Shown piece after piece: positions 45,001 to 52,942 of a DNA stretch of 64,000 nt. The notes beneath the pieces were generated by a model. It searched no databases. It saw only the letters and a list, made by a program, of their open reading frames with translations, and was not told the DNA's origin. Source of the DNA: Glaciihabitans sp. INWT7 (GTDB lineage: Bacteria; Actinomycetota; Actinomycetes; Actinomycetales; Microbacteriaceae); the NCBI RefSeq assembly GCF_014217685.1, contig NZ_CP043653.1:3042419-3106418 (forward strand), written 5' to 3'. Position numbers and translations under genes: made by a program. Position 1 is the stretch's first letter, and the number at the start of each line of letters is the position of its first letter.

Positions 45001-47928
45001 AACAACTTCAACGGACAGTTGGATGAGTTCGCGGTCTTCCCCACAGCGCTCGACGCTTCGACGGTTTCTGCCCTCTACACCCTCGGCAAGCCGCTTGCTG
45101 CGAATGTCCTTCCGACAGCCGCCTTCACGGCGATCTCGACCGGGATGTCCGTCGCATTGGACGCCAGCACCTCCACTGATACTGATGGCACCATCGCTTC
45201 TTACGCGTGGGACTTCGGGGACGGCAGCACGCAAGCGCCGTCGGCAGCCGCAACCGCGAGCCACGCCTACGCAACTCCGGGCACCTACACGGTGACATTG
45301 ACGGTGGTGGACAACAGCGGTGGCAGTGCAACGATCACCCACCTCGCGATTCCAGTCAGGGTCAACCAGGTACCAGTGGCCATCTTCACGTCTTCGTCGA
45401 ACAACCTGGCAGCGTCGTTCGACGCCACAGGCTCGAGCGACCCTGACGGCACCATCGCCAGCTACGCCTGGGACTTCGGGGATGGCTTGACCGGAGTTGG
45501 GTCCACCGCGGATCACACGTATGCGACAGCGAACACCTATCCGGTCACGCTCACGCTCACGGATAACGACGGTGGCGCCACCGTGCTCAGCCACCCGATC
45601 ACGGTGCAAGCGGCGAATCAGTTACCGATTGCGGCTGTTGCCACGACCAACACGACGGGATCACTCTCGGTGGGGGTCGACGCGAGCGCGTCAAACGACC
45701 CGGACGGCACCATCGCCAGCTACGACGTCGACTACGGCGACAACACCGCCCATGGCACGACTGCGATCAGCAGTCACAACTACGCTGCGGCTGGCACGTA
45801 CACGATTGGACTCGTCGTCACCGACAATCGGGGAGGAACCGCGACTACGACGGCCGTGATAACAATCACCAAGACCAACGTGCTTCCGGTTGCCTCATTC
45901 ACCAATTCCGTGTCGAACCTCGCTCTCAACGTGAACGCGGGTGCATCGACTGATCCGGATGGCATGATCGCCAGTTACGCCTGGGACTTCGGCGATACCG
46001 GAACGGCCTCAGGAGTGACCGCCTCGCACACCTACTCAGTGGCCGGCACCTACACAGTCACTCTGACTGTCACCGACAATCAGTCGGGCTCCACGTCGAC
46101 CACCCAGTCGGTGACGGTTGCTGCGGCACCCGCCAACACGACGATCGCCGAAGATCACTTCGATCGCACGGCGAACTCTGGCTGGGGAAGCGCGGTGACG
46201 GGTGGCCCGTGGACTGTCAACTCGGCATCCAGCTCGAGCGTCGGATCCGGTGTAGGACTCCAATCCCACTCGGCCGGCGCCACCCGGAAGGTGACGCTCA
46301 ACTCCACCTCAGCGGCGGATGCGGACATCACTACGGACCTCTCCTTCGACAAGGTCATCACCGGTGGTGGGGCCTACGCAGGAATCGTGGCGAGGAACAC
46401 GGCTACGGACTACTACCAGTCCCGCGTGCGCTTCATCTCTGACGGCACCATGGCCATCCAGATCCTTCAGGGTGGCTCGACGATCCTCGCCAACGCGGTG
46501 CTACCGGGAACTTACAACCCGGGCACGATGCTGACGCTCCGCACGCAGATCGCCGGCACATCACCGACGACGATCAAAGCGAAGGTGTGGGTTGCGGGAA
46601 CGGCCGAGCCGACAGCGTGGGCAGTCACCGCCACTTCCAGTGCGGCGGGGCTTCAGGTCCCGGGTTCGGTTGGAGTCGTCAGTTACGTAGCGGGGAGCAT
46701 CACGAACGCGCCATTGCTCGCGAAGTACGACAACTTCTTCGCGAGCTCGGGCACCGTCGTGACGCCGCCGGCGAACGTCGCTCCGACGGCCGCATTCACT
46801 TCTTCGGTGAACGGCTCGGTTGCAAGTCTGAACGCGGCCGGCTCGGTCGATCCGGACGGAACCATCGCTTCCTATGCATGGGACTTCGGTGATAGCACCA
46901 CAGGCACCGGAGCGACCGCAGCCCACACCTACGCGGCAGCAGGCACGCACACTGTGACTCTGACCGTCACGGACAACGGCGGTCTGACCGGTTCCAAGAC
47001 GGGCACCGTTACGACAGTCGGCACCCCTCCGGCCAACGTGCCCCCGACTGCCGCCTTCACGCCGGCGATAACGAATCTGGATGCGAGTTTCAACGCCAGC
47101 GCTTCTGCTGATTCGGACGGAACGATTACCGCTTACGGGTGGGACTTCGGAGACAACACGACCGGAACGGGAGTCACTGCAACCCACTCTTACGGGGCAG
47201 CGGGCACCTACACGGTCTCGCTGACAGTGACGGACAACGGGGGGCTCACAGCAACGAAAACCGCTACCGTCGTCGCCACCTCCGTAGTCACACCCCCGGT
47301 CGACCCGAACATGCTGGCCTCGGATGACTTCAACCGGACCAGCACGTCGGGTTGGGGCACCGCGGTCAAGGGCGGTGTCTGGGCGTCGCCGTCGAACAGC
47401 AATTTCGTCATCAACAACGGGTCCGGCGCTCTCCTACTCACGCCGGGGGCGACCAGGCGCGCTCTGCTGAACTCGGTATCCGTGAGAGATGTGGAACTGC
47501 AGTCGCAGATCTCTTCAGACAAGCCACCACTGGTCGGAATGGTCGTGGCGGGCCTCGTCGGACGTCAGGTGGGAACGGACTTCTATCTCGGTCGCGCGAG
47601 GCTACTGCCAAACGGTGTCGTCGGTCTACAGATCCTGCACGGTTCGACACTGCTGGCCGACACCACAGTCGCCGGATTGAGCTACACCCCCGGGGATCTC
47701 TTGAACCTCAAGGTGCGCTTTACCGGAGCCACGCCGACGACGATTCAGGCAAAGCTCTGGGCACTGAACGCGACGGAACCCGCCACGTGGCAGCTGACCG
47801 CGACCGACGCTTCCGCAGGGCTTCAGGCCGCAGGTACGGTCGGAGTGGAGAGCTACATCTCCACTTCAGCGAGCAATGCACCCATAACGGTTCGCTTCGA
47901 CAATTACACGGCGAGCGTGCCCCAGTAA
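42070..47928 (+). CDS. Very large secreted multidomain protein (propeller, FN3, 2 LamG, 6 PKD, 2 jelly-roll)
   Basis: A 1952-aa protein. Signal peptide (about 12-36, AVADTAPPV); N-terminal propeller-like repeats (to about 440, e.g. RLYAVGDFTTVNGVTRNRVVAFD); FN3-like domain (448-540); two LamG/ConA-like domains (556-777, 791-1007), each with YNDG(Q/K)WH and RIGGD/RAGND blocks; PKD1-4 (about 1015-1350) with WDFGDG-type motifs; a jelly-roll domain (1357-1560); PKD5-6 (1569-1738); and a final jelly-roll (1747-1952). No LPXTG, choline-binding or transmembrane anchor is seen. It lies amid polysaccharide genes, so glycan binding or matrix/adhesin function is likely but inferred. ATG 42070 has GAGGACA upstream. 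Confidence 0.93.
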   Translation: MGQPSPVSTRGRFFAAATTLAVFAALFTVASPAVADTAPPVPTDPSTVSSDALATPQINGVVWSQAVVGNVAYVAGNFTSARPYGSAAGSNETPRSYLLSYDVITGVLLSWAPTLNGQVRQIAVSPDKTRLYAVGDFTTVNGVTRNRVVAFDLPSGAMSTTFHPSANATTYAVAATNSTVYLGGNFSAMAGTSRVGTAAVSASAGVATSWNPILSSGRAFAMQVSPDTSKVVIGGAFIAINGSDSPGYGLGLVDASTGDNLPFGANTVVRDGGAHAAIFSLSSDADSIYGTGYVFGDGGNLEGTFRSDWNGNLKWIEDCHGDEYSVAVQDQTVYIAGHPHYCGNVGSFPQTDPWTFHRALAFSKEPTGTITHDPNGYFDFAGNTSPTALNWFPDINLGTFTGQYQGPWSVAASSTYVLYGGEFTTVNGKAQQGLVRFATKAVAPNLDGPRLSGNDLMPTLQSAGSTSMTVSWPADWDRDNESLTYQVYRDGKTATAAYTTTVSSRFWNQPTISWIDTGLTPGSTHTYRVRATDAFGNSAWGTTVSGTVATATSLSPYASQVITDQPTDFWRLGDAAGATSATDSVGRYTGTSGTGVSYGTPGSIIGDSTTAATFDGTSNGLVASSGRVWSSNTFSIETWINTTSSTGGKIVGFGNSNTGTSSSYDRHVYMNAQGNLLFGVYPNSSQVVQSAKTYNDGQWHHVIATLSTSGMQLWVDGRRVASNSSVISGQNYWGYWRIGGDSSWSGDPFIKASIDDTAIYPVALTKAQIQNHYTLSGRTVNEPTAPADAYGAAVYNLDPTLYYRLGESSGSVAKDSGAQGNPGIYDGDITLGTPGAVKGTADTSALFTNGGVASGAASSGTTTYSTQIWFNTTTTDGGKLTGFGSSQTGNSNSYDRHVYMQNDGSLVFGTYTGQLNTVVSPLTYNDGKWHMVTATQSSAGMKLYVDGALVGTDPQTGAQDYSGYWRAGNDTTWGSNSNNFNGQLDEFAVFPTALDASTVSALYTLGKPLAANVLPTAAFTAISTGMSVALDASTSTDTDGTIASYAWDFGDGSTQAPSAAATASHAYATPGTYTVTLTVVDNSGGSATITHLAIPVRVNQVPVAIFTSSSNNLAASFDATGSSDPDGTIASYAWDFGDGLTGVGSTADHTYATANTYPVTLTLTDNDGGATVLSHPITVQAANQLPIAAVATTNTTGSLSVGVDASASNDPDGTIASYDVDYGDNTAHGTTAISSHNYAAAGTYTIGLVVTDNRGGTATTTAVITITKTNVLPVASFTNSVSNLALNVNAGASTDPDGMIASYAWDFGDTGTASGVTASHTYSVAGTYTVTLTVTDNQSGSTSTTQSVTVAAAPANTTIAEDHFDRTANSGWGSAVTGGPWTVNSASSSSVGSGVGLQSHSAGATRKVTLNSTSAADADITTDLSFDKVITGGGAYAGIVARNTATDYYQSRVRFISDGTMAIQILQGGSTILANAVLPGTYNPGTMLTLRTQIAGTSPTTIKAKVWVAGTAEPTAWAVTATSSAAGLQVPGSVGVVSYVAGSITNAPLLAKYDNFFASSGTVVTPPANVAPTAAFTSSVNGSVASLNAAGSVDPDGTIASYAWDFGDSTTGTGATAAHTYAAAGTHTVTLTVTDNGGLTGSKTGTVTTVGTPPANVPPTAAFTPAITNLDASFNASASADSDGTITAYGWDFGDNTTGTGVTATHSYGAAGTYTVSLTVTDNGGLTATKTATVVATSVVTPPVDPNMLASDDFNRTSTSGWGTAVKGGVWASPSNSNFVINNGSGALLLTPGATRRALLNSVSVRDVELQSQISSDKPPLVGMVVAGLVGRQVGTDFYLGRARLLPNGVVGLQILHGSTLLADTTVAGLSYTPGDLLNLKVRFTGATPTTIQAKLWALNATEPATWQLTATDASAGLQAAGTVGVESYISTSASNAPITVRFDNYTASVPQ

Positions 47929-47940
47929 TCTGTAAGGATC

Positions 47941-47975
47941 GAGCCCGGGTCAGATTCCCAATCCGACCCGGGCTC
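47941..47975 (+). terminator. Intrinsic terminator after the large surface-protein gene
   Basis: A perfect 11-bp stem GAGCCCGGGTC (47941-47951)/GACCCGGGCTC (47965-47975), followed by TTCCTGTTG. Confidence 0.85.
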
Positions 47976-48013
47976 TTCCTGTTGTCAGCGAAAGTCTTGG
48001 TGGGGAAGCACGA

Positions 48014-49225
48014 GTGAAACGAAACGCGGTCGGCGCTATCGGCGCGCAGGGCGCGCAGGCTCTCGGCAGCTTCGTGCTCCAGATTCTGGTCGTACGATTG
48101 CTCGGGCTAGAGGGTCTCGGCACTTTTTCGATCCTGTACGGAGTCTTGGTGCTCGTTGCGGGAATTCTGACCGGTTTTGTCGGAGACTCCCTCGTCGTGC
48201 TGGATCGGCGCGAAACAGCGGTGCGCTCGGCCCTCCAGCAGTCTGCCATCGGGCTCTCCCTCGTGGCGGGAATTGTCTCTGCGATCGTCCTGCGAGTAAC
48301 GGGATTGATCACCTGGCCACAAGCTGTGTGGTTCGCCGTCGCCGTGATACTTTTCGGGCTTGAAGAGCTCATGCGTCGCCTTCTCATGGCGAATGTGTTG
48401 TTCTGGCGGGTCGCAGCCATCGACCTCTCCGCTTTTTTGGGCTCATTAGCCGTCGTGGGTATGGGGGCTCTCCTGCACCGTATCGACCTCGACCTCTTCC
48501 TCATCGCCATCGCGCTCGGCCAGGTTGTCGCTATCCTCCTCGGAGTCGTCTTGCTCCCCCGCGCGGAGCGGTTCTTGGCCGGCTTCGTCCGTGGCGAGTA
48601 TCGACTGGTCGCGGCATACGGATTGTGGCGCTCGGCCCAGCAATTTCTCCGGCCCGGACTGCTAACCGGCGTGCGCTCGCTTGTCACCATCTTCGTCGGA
48701 TTGGCGGCAACGGGACTGCTTGAGACGGCTCGCGTCTACGTCGCGCCAGCGATGCTGATCATTTCCGGATTGACCTCTTTTCTGTTTGTCAGCTACGCAC
48801 GCAACAAAGCTGCGGGAGTGACCTCTCAGCTTCGCCGTGCCGACCGGTCGGTCGGGACACTCCTGGGCATCACCACGCTCATGAGCGTCGTCTTCCTCGT
48901 CGCGCTGCCGTTCGTCGGACCGCTTCTCTTCGGCACGACGCCCCAATTGTTGGCGGTGATCGGCTGGCTCGCATACGCGGCGTCCGTCTCAGCGGTGACC
49001 CCCTATGGAGCTCTGGCCGCAGTGGGTGGACGCCAGGCTTTCGTCTTCGCAATCAGAGTGAGCGACACGCTCCTTTCCATAATCGCTGTCGCCGTGATCC
49101 TCGCCCTTGGCCTACAGCCATCTCTAGCGCCAATCGCCCTTTCCATCGGGTCGATCGCCGGTGGCCTGGCGATCCGTGCTTTCATCCTCAAACCGGAAGC
49201 ACAACGGGAGCAGTCGAGCCTCTAG
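48014..49225 (+). CDS. Wzx-like polysaccharide flippase (MOP superfamily)
   Basis: A 403-aa integral membrane protein with about twelve helices starting at GTG 48014. The opening AIGAQGAQALGSFVLQILVVRLLGLEGLGTFSILYGV is typical of polysaccharide export/flippase proteins that move undecaprenyl-linked repeats across the membrane. Sequence after the opening is poorly conserved, as usual. Its stop overlaps the convergent beta-helix gene by 4 bp. Confidence 0.85.
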   Translation: MKRNAVGAIGAQGAQALGSFVLQILVVRLLGLEGLGTFSILYGVLVLVAGILTGFVGDSLVVLDRRETAVRSALQQSAIGLSLVAGIVSAIVLRVTGLITWPQAVWFAVAVILFGLEELMRRLLMANVLFWRVAAIDLSAFLGSLAVVGMGALLHRIDLDLFLIAIALGQVVAILLGVVLLPRAERFLAGFVRGEYRLVAAYGLWRSAQQFLRPGLLTGVRSLVTIFVGLAATGLLETARVYVAPAMLIISGLTSFLFVSYARNKAAGVTSQLRRADRSVGTLLGITTLMSVVFLVALPFVGPLLFGTTPQLLAVIGWLAYAASVSAVTPYGALAAVGGRQAFVFAIRVSDTLLSIIAVAVILALGLQPSLAPIALSIGSIAGGLAIRAFILKPEAQREQSSL

Positions 49226-51087
49226 TCCGCTCCGTTCCTGTGGTCGGAAGAGTCCCAGCCGAGCAACGCCATCACGGTGCCGGGCACGGCGGGCCGGGAG
49301 TCTGTAGTCGTGGCGCTGGTCAGTGCGGCGGTGAGCCAGCTGCGCTTGGCGGCTGGGGCGTTCGTCAGTTGCACGCCTTGCTTCTCCTGTCCGGTGTCTG
49401 TGCGGAAGGACGAGAGCGACGCGTAGGCTTTCGCGGCATTATGGCCCTGTTCCCACAGCACCAGTGATTGGGGATCGGATGCCGATGCCCGCTGGTATGC
49501 ATTACCGCTCATCGTCACCCCCAGCTGTTCGGCAGTGAACTCCCCCGAATAGTCCTGCACCGCCACCAAGGCCGAAATACTGGACCCCGAAAACACGTTG
49601 TTTGAGACAGTGATGTTGCCGAGGATCCAGGTCATCGTAGGATCCTTGGGATGCCGCGGATCATGGCCGGGGACCGTTGGGTCGGTTCCCCGTCGAAGAT
49701 CCTGCGCAATTCGCAGGTCGATGCCGTTGTTGGCCACAGTGTTGTTCCAGATCTGGACGTTGTCCGTATCGTTCAGCTTGATGCCGTTCGCCCCGTTGTT
49801 GACTACGGTGTTTCCTGCGACGACGAAGGCGGACGAGATCTCCATGCTCATTCCATGCCAGGTGTTACCGTCCATGATGTTGGAGATGACATTCGCATCG
49901 TAGATGGACTGATCGAACCAGAGGCCGGGACCGCGATTTCGGCTGAAGGAACTGTATTCGATGGTCAGGTCTCGACTCCGGGTGATTTTCATCCCACCGG
50001 CCACCGGAGCCGTGTTGAAGTGCTGCACATTATTTCCGGTCACCGACAGTCCAGAGATCGTGAGCCGGTCGGCGTAGTTTGCGTAAACGCCGATCAACCC
50101 GTTGTCGCTGGAGGTCACATTGCGCACGACGATATCCGAGGCCCCGAGAAAGAGTCCCGCCGTCGCGTTCTGCTCGATAGCGAGATCCTGCAAGGCGGTT
50201 TTCGCCGCCTCGATACTGACCGCACCGAAACCTGGCACCGGAGTCGCGTAACGCCGCACTCCGAATCCGCGCAGTACAGTTCCCTCCGCCTGCACGGCGA
50301 GCGCCTTTGTCTTATCGCTGGCACGAACCTCGTGTCCGCTTGGGTCGGATCCGACGTAGAGCCGTTGCTGCGCATAGTCGACAGCGAAGGTGCCCGACTT
50401 CACTGCTTTGGCATCTTTGACCTGAACCAGTGGCTTGTCGTCGATCCACACCTGGTCCGGGTGCGCCGCGAGCGGAAACTTCGGATCCACGAAGTTGAAA
50501 GAGGGCAGTGTGCTTTCCGGCGCGCCGGTCGTGAATGTCGGGCTCGAATCGAACTCCGCTGTCCAGCCTTGGGACACCCAGATCGATCTTTCGGCGGTCC
50601 AGGACGACACCACCGTGCTGCCATCAAACCAAGCCGCCTCGTTGGGGTACGACTCGATTGTCACTGGAGTGCTCGCAGGAACCGTGACCCTCTCGTGATA
50701 GGTCCCTGCGCGCAGCACGATGGTCTCGACCGGCGAAGCCATGGATATCGCGTGTTGCACGGTCTGGTAGGGCGAGGCCTCTCTACCCGTCCCGGAATTT
50801 CGCCCTCGCGGCGAAACGTAAATCGAACCTTCGGGTATCGGATAGCTAGTCGATCCAACGGTCGGAGCGCCGGGCTCGGCACCGGTCGTGTCGGATACCG
50901 GCACTGCAGCACCGGGGTGACCGGGACTATCAGGGATCCTCGATACCCGGCCTGGAAGCACCAATACTGCGGCGATGGCACCAACCAGCACAGTCGCGAT
51001 CACTGCGAGGAGGAGTACCCTGCGCAGCATCCGACGAGGACGAGCATGGCGCCCGCTCGGCTGGTGCGGCTCGCCTACATGGGTCAT
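49222..51087 (-). CDS. Membrane-anchored right-handed beta-helix protein
   Basis: A 621-aa protein: basic cytoplasmic start, one transmembrane helix (about 22-46), a Pro/Gly linker, then a DUF1565-like start (IYVSPRGRNSGTGREASPYQTVQHAISMA). Many beta-helix rungs follow (VVRNVTSSDNGLIGVYANY, IEYSSFSRNRGPGLWFDQ, NVVNNGANGIKLNDTDNVQIWNN). Such folds occur in polysaccharide lyases and C5-epimerases; no catalytic set can be assigned by eye. Inside the polysaccharide locus, a processing or epimerising role is plausible. Confidence 0.87.
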   Translation of the reverse strand: MTHVGEPHQPSGRHARPRRMLRRVLLLAVIATVLVGAIAAVLVLPGRVSRIPDSPGHPGAAVPVSDTTGAEPGAPTVGSTSYPIPEGSIYVSPRGRNSGTGREASPYQTVQHAISMASPVETIVLRAGTYHERVTVPASTPVTIESYPNEAAWFDGSTVVSSWTAERSIWVSQGWTAEFDSSPTFTTGAPESTLPSFNFVDPKFPLAAHPDQVWIDDKPLVQVKDAKAVKSGTFAVDYAQQRLYVGSDPSGHEVRASDKTKALAVQAEGTVLRGFGVRRYATPVPGFGAVSIEAAKTALQDLAIEQNATAGLFLGASDIVVRNVTSSDNGLIGVYANYADRLTISGLSVTGNNVQHFNTAPVAGGMKITRSRDLTIEYSSFSRNRGPGLWFDQSIYDANVISNIMDGNTWHGMSMEISSAFVVAGNTVVNNGANGIKLNDTDNVQIWNNTVANNGIDLRIAQDLRRGTDPTVPGHDPRHPKDPTMTWILGNITVSNNVFSGSSISALVAVQDYSGEFTAEQLGVTMSGNAYQRASASDPQSLVLWEQGHNAAKAYASLSSFRTDTGQEKQGVQLTNAPAAKRSWLTAALTSATTTDSRPAVPGTVMALLGWDSSDHRNGAD

Positions 51088-51097
51088 CGATGCACTT

Positions 51098-51104
51098 TCG
51101 GGTA
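51098..51104 (-). promoter_or_regulatory. TACCCGA box before the beta-helix gene
   Basis: Context CCGCTTACCCGAAAG on the minus strand, 10 bases before the start at 51087. Confidence 0.35.
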
Positions 51105-51255
51105 AGCGGAAGATGGAGGGGTGCGACTCGCGGACGCAGAATGCTGTCGGGGCAGCTTCGTCACCATTGTCCCAGAGTCCCCGGTCTGGGGGTGACTTCG
51201 CCCAGCATTCATATCGATCGAAATGGTAGTTTCGATGTTTCAGGTTGCTTTGCTC

Positions 51256-51262
51256 TACCCGA
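51256..51262 (+). promoter_or_regulatory. TACCCGA box before the Wzz-like gene
   Basis: Context GCTCTACCCGACGAG, 15 bases before the ATG at 51278. With 51098 it forms an inverted pair in the same 190-bp divergent intergenic region. Confidence 0.35.
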
Positions 51263-51277
51263 CGAGAACAGGACCGG

Positions 51278-52942
51278 ATGGATCAACAGGCCTATCTGCA
51301 GATTTTCCTCGAGCGATGGATCGCCCTCGTCGTGGGCGTATTCGTCGGCCTCGGCCTCTCGGTGGCCGTCAGCGCCTCGATCCCGCCGAGCTATCAAGCC
51401 ACGTCGACGTCATTCCTCTCTGTGCAGTCGAACACGGGGACGCTCCTGGAACGCTCGCAGTTCGCCCTTGCGCGTATCAGTTCGTATCCCGAACTTGCGC
51501 TCAGTTCAGACGTACTCTCAGAGACGATCTCGGACCTGGGCCTCAAGGAATCTGTGCAGCAACTCGCCAATTCGGTGAGCGCGACAAACCCGCCGACCAC
51601 CGTGCTGCTACAGATCACCTCGAGCGCGGCAGACCCGGAAACCGCTGCGGCCATTTCGAACTCGATCGCGGCGAATCTCGCTGACACGGTCTCCCAACTG
51701 GAGAACTCGTCATCCGACAACCGCTACACAGTTTCCCTCGAGCTTCGTGACCGAGCGCAGACCCCTGCAACGCCATCCGCGCCCCAGCGCGGCATCATTC
51801 TTGGTCTCGGAGCCCTGGGAGGGCTGGCTCTCGGCCTGATCGGCGCGATTGTCTGGGCGCGCCTTGACACGACAGTGCGCTCATCGAGGGTGGCGCGCCG
51901 AATTTCTGGCTTGCCCGTGATCGGTGAACTTACAAAGCCCGCATTGCCCTTCGCGCGATCACGGGCGAAAAATATCGAGCGCACCGAGGCTGCTCTCAGA
52001 GAGACGCAGCTCACGATTCGGCAGGCGAACGGGAATGAGCTTCCCCACGTGCTCGCGCTCGTTCCCGCCAGCCGTGCGGCGGCATCCATCGATACCCGTA
52101 TCGGACTTTCGGAATCTCTCGCCAAGACTGGCCGTTCTGTAGTTCTGGTCGAAGCGGACTTCGATGGTCGAATCAGTTCGGCCGCGCCAGAATCCGCCTC
52201 GGCGGAAGGGCTCGCGGAAGTACTGTCCGGGACTCGATCTGTGGTCCAGGTCGCGATCAGGTCTGAGCTGAGGTCCTTCGATCTGATTGCCCCTGGACTT
52301 CCGGCGAATGCCCCGAAAGAGAACGTGGCTGAGCGCAACGTGCTCTCCGTCGTACGGCAGCTGGTCGCAGGGTTCGATCTGGCTGTGACCCAACTCACCT
52401 CCATCACAAGACCTGCGACCCTCGAGCTGGTTGGTCCATACGCTGATGGAGTCGTCGTGCTGGTTCGACATGGCCGCACCCGCGCCGCAGAGCTTGCCCA
52501 CGTTCTCGCTCGCCTTCGACTGCTCGAGATCCGCCCGCTCGGAATCGTCATGACAGGAGTGCCGCCCTACCGACGAAGCGACCTTGTCGCCGACTGGCGG
52601 CCGAGTGACTTCAACCAGATCCCGCGCTCACCGGTGCGGAAACTTCAGGATCTTGCCTTGCCCGCATCGCCGAGCTCACCAGCCGAGTCGGAACCGGATA
52701 TGGTCTCGATCCCGGTCGACCTCGCCGCGGAGGCGCTGCCGGTCGAAGCCACCCCCACGGAAACTCCCGCAGGATCGGCGTCACCTCGAGCGCATCGCAC
52801 TTCTGCTGCACGCAAACCACGAAGTTCTCCTAACACTCGATCCCCAGCCCCGGCCGCAGCGCGAACCCGGAACGCAAAGCGCGCCACAGCCGCGGGCACG
52901 GAGTCGGTCGGCCAAGTTCCCAAGGATGCACCAGAGCCGTGA
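51278..52942 (+). CDS. Wzz-like chain-length protein with degenerate BY-kinase domain
   Basis: A 554-aa protein: TM1 (about 14-34), an extracytoplasmic Wzz domain, TM2 (172-194) preceded by the usual Pro-rich APQRG, then a cytoplasmic domain shaped like a BY-kinase/MinD ATPase. The Walker A region (about 262-276, VPASRAAASIDTRIG) lacks the GKST lysine/threonine, although the Walker A'-like VVLVEADFDG (288-297) survives. The long basic Pro/Ala tail has no tyrosine cluster. It should regulate polymer length without kinase activity. Its stop overlaps the polymerase gene start. Confidence 0.88.
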   Translation: MDQQAYLQIFLERWIALVVGVFVGLGLSVAVSASIPPSYQATSTSFLSVQSNTGTLLERSQFALARISSYPELALSSDVLSETISDLGLKESVQQLANSVSATNPPTTVLLQITSSAADPETAAAISNSIAANLADTVSQLENSSSDNRYTVSLELRDRAQTPATPSAPQRGIILGLGALGGLALGLIGAIVWARLDTTVRSSRVARRISGLPVIGELTKPALPFARSRAKNIERTEAALRETQLTIRQANGNELPHVLALVPASRAAASIDTRIGLSESLAKTGRSVVLVEADFDGRISSAAPESASAEGLAEVLSGTRSVVQVAIRSELRSFDLIAPGLPANAPKENVAERNVLSVVRQLVAGFDLAVTQLTSITRPATLELVGPYADGVVVLVRHGRTRAAELAHVLARLRLLEIRPLGIVMTGVPPYRRSDLVADWRPSDFNQIPRSPVRKLQDLALPASPSSPAESEPDMVSIPVDLAAEALPVEATPTETPAGSASPRAHRTSAARKPRSSPNTRSPAPAAARTRNAKRATAAGTESVGQVPKDAPEP

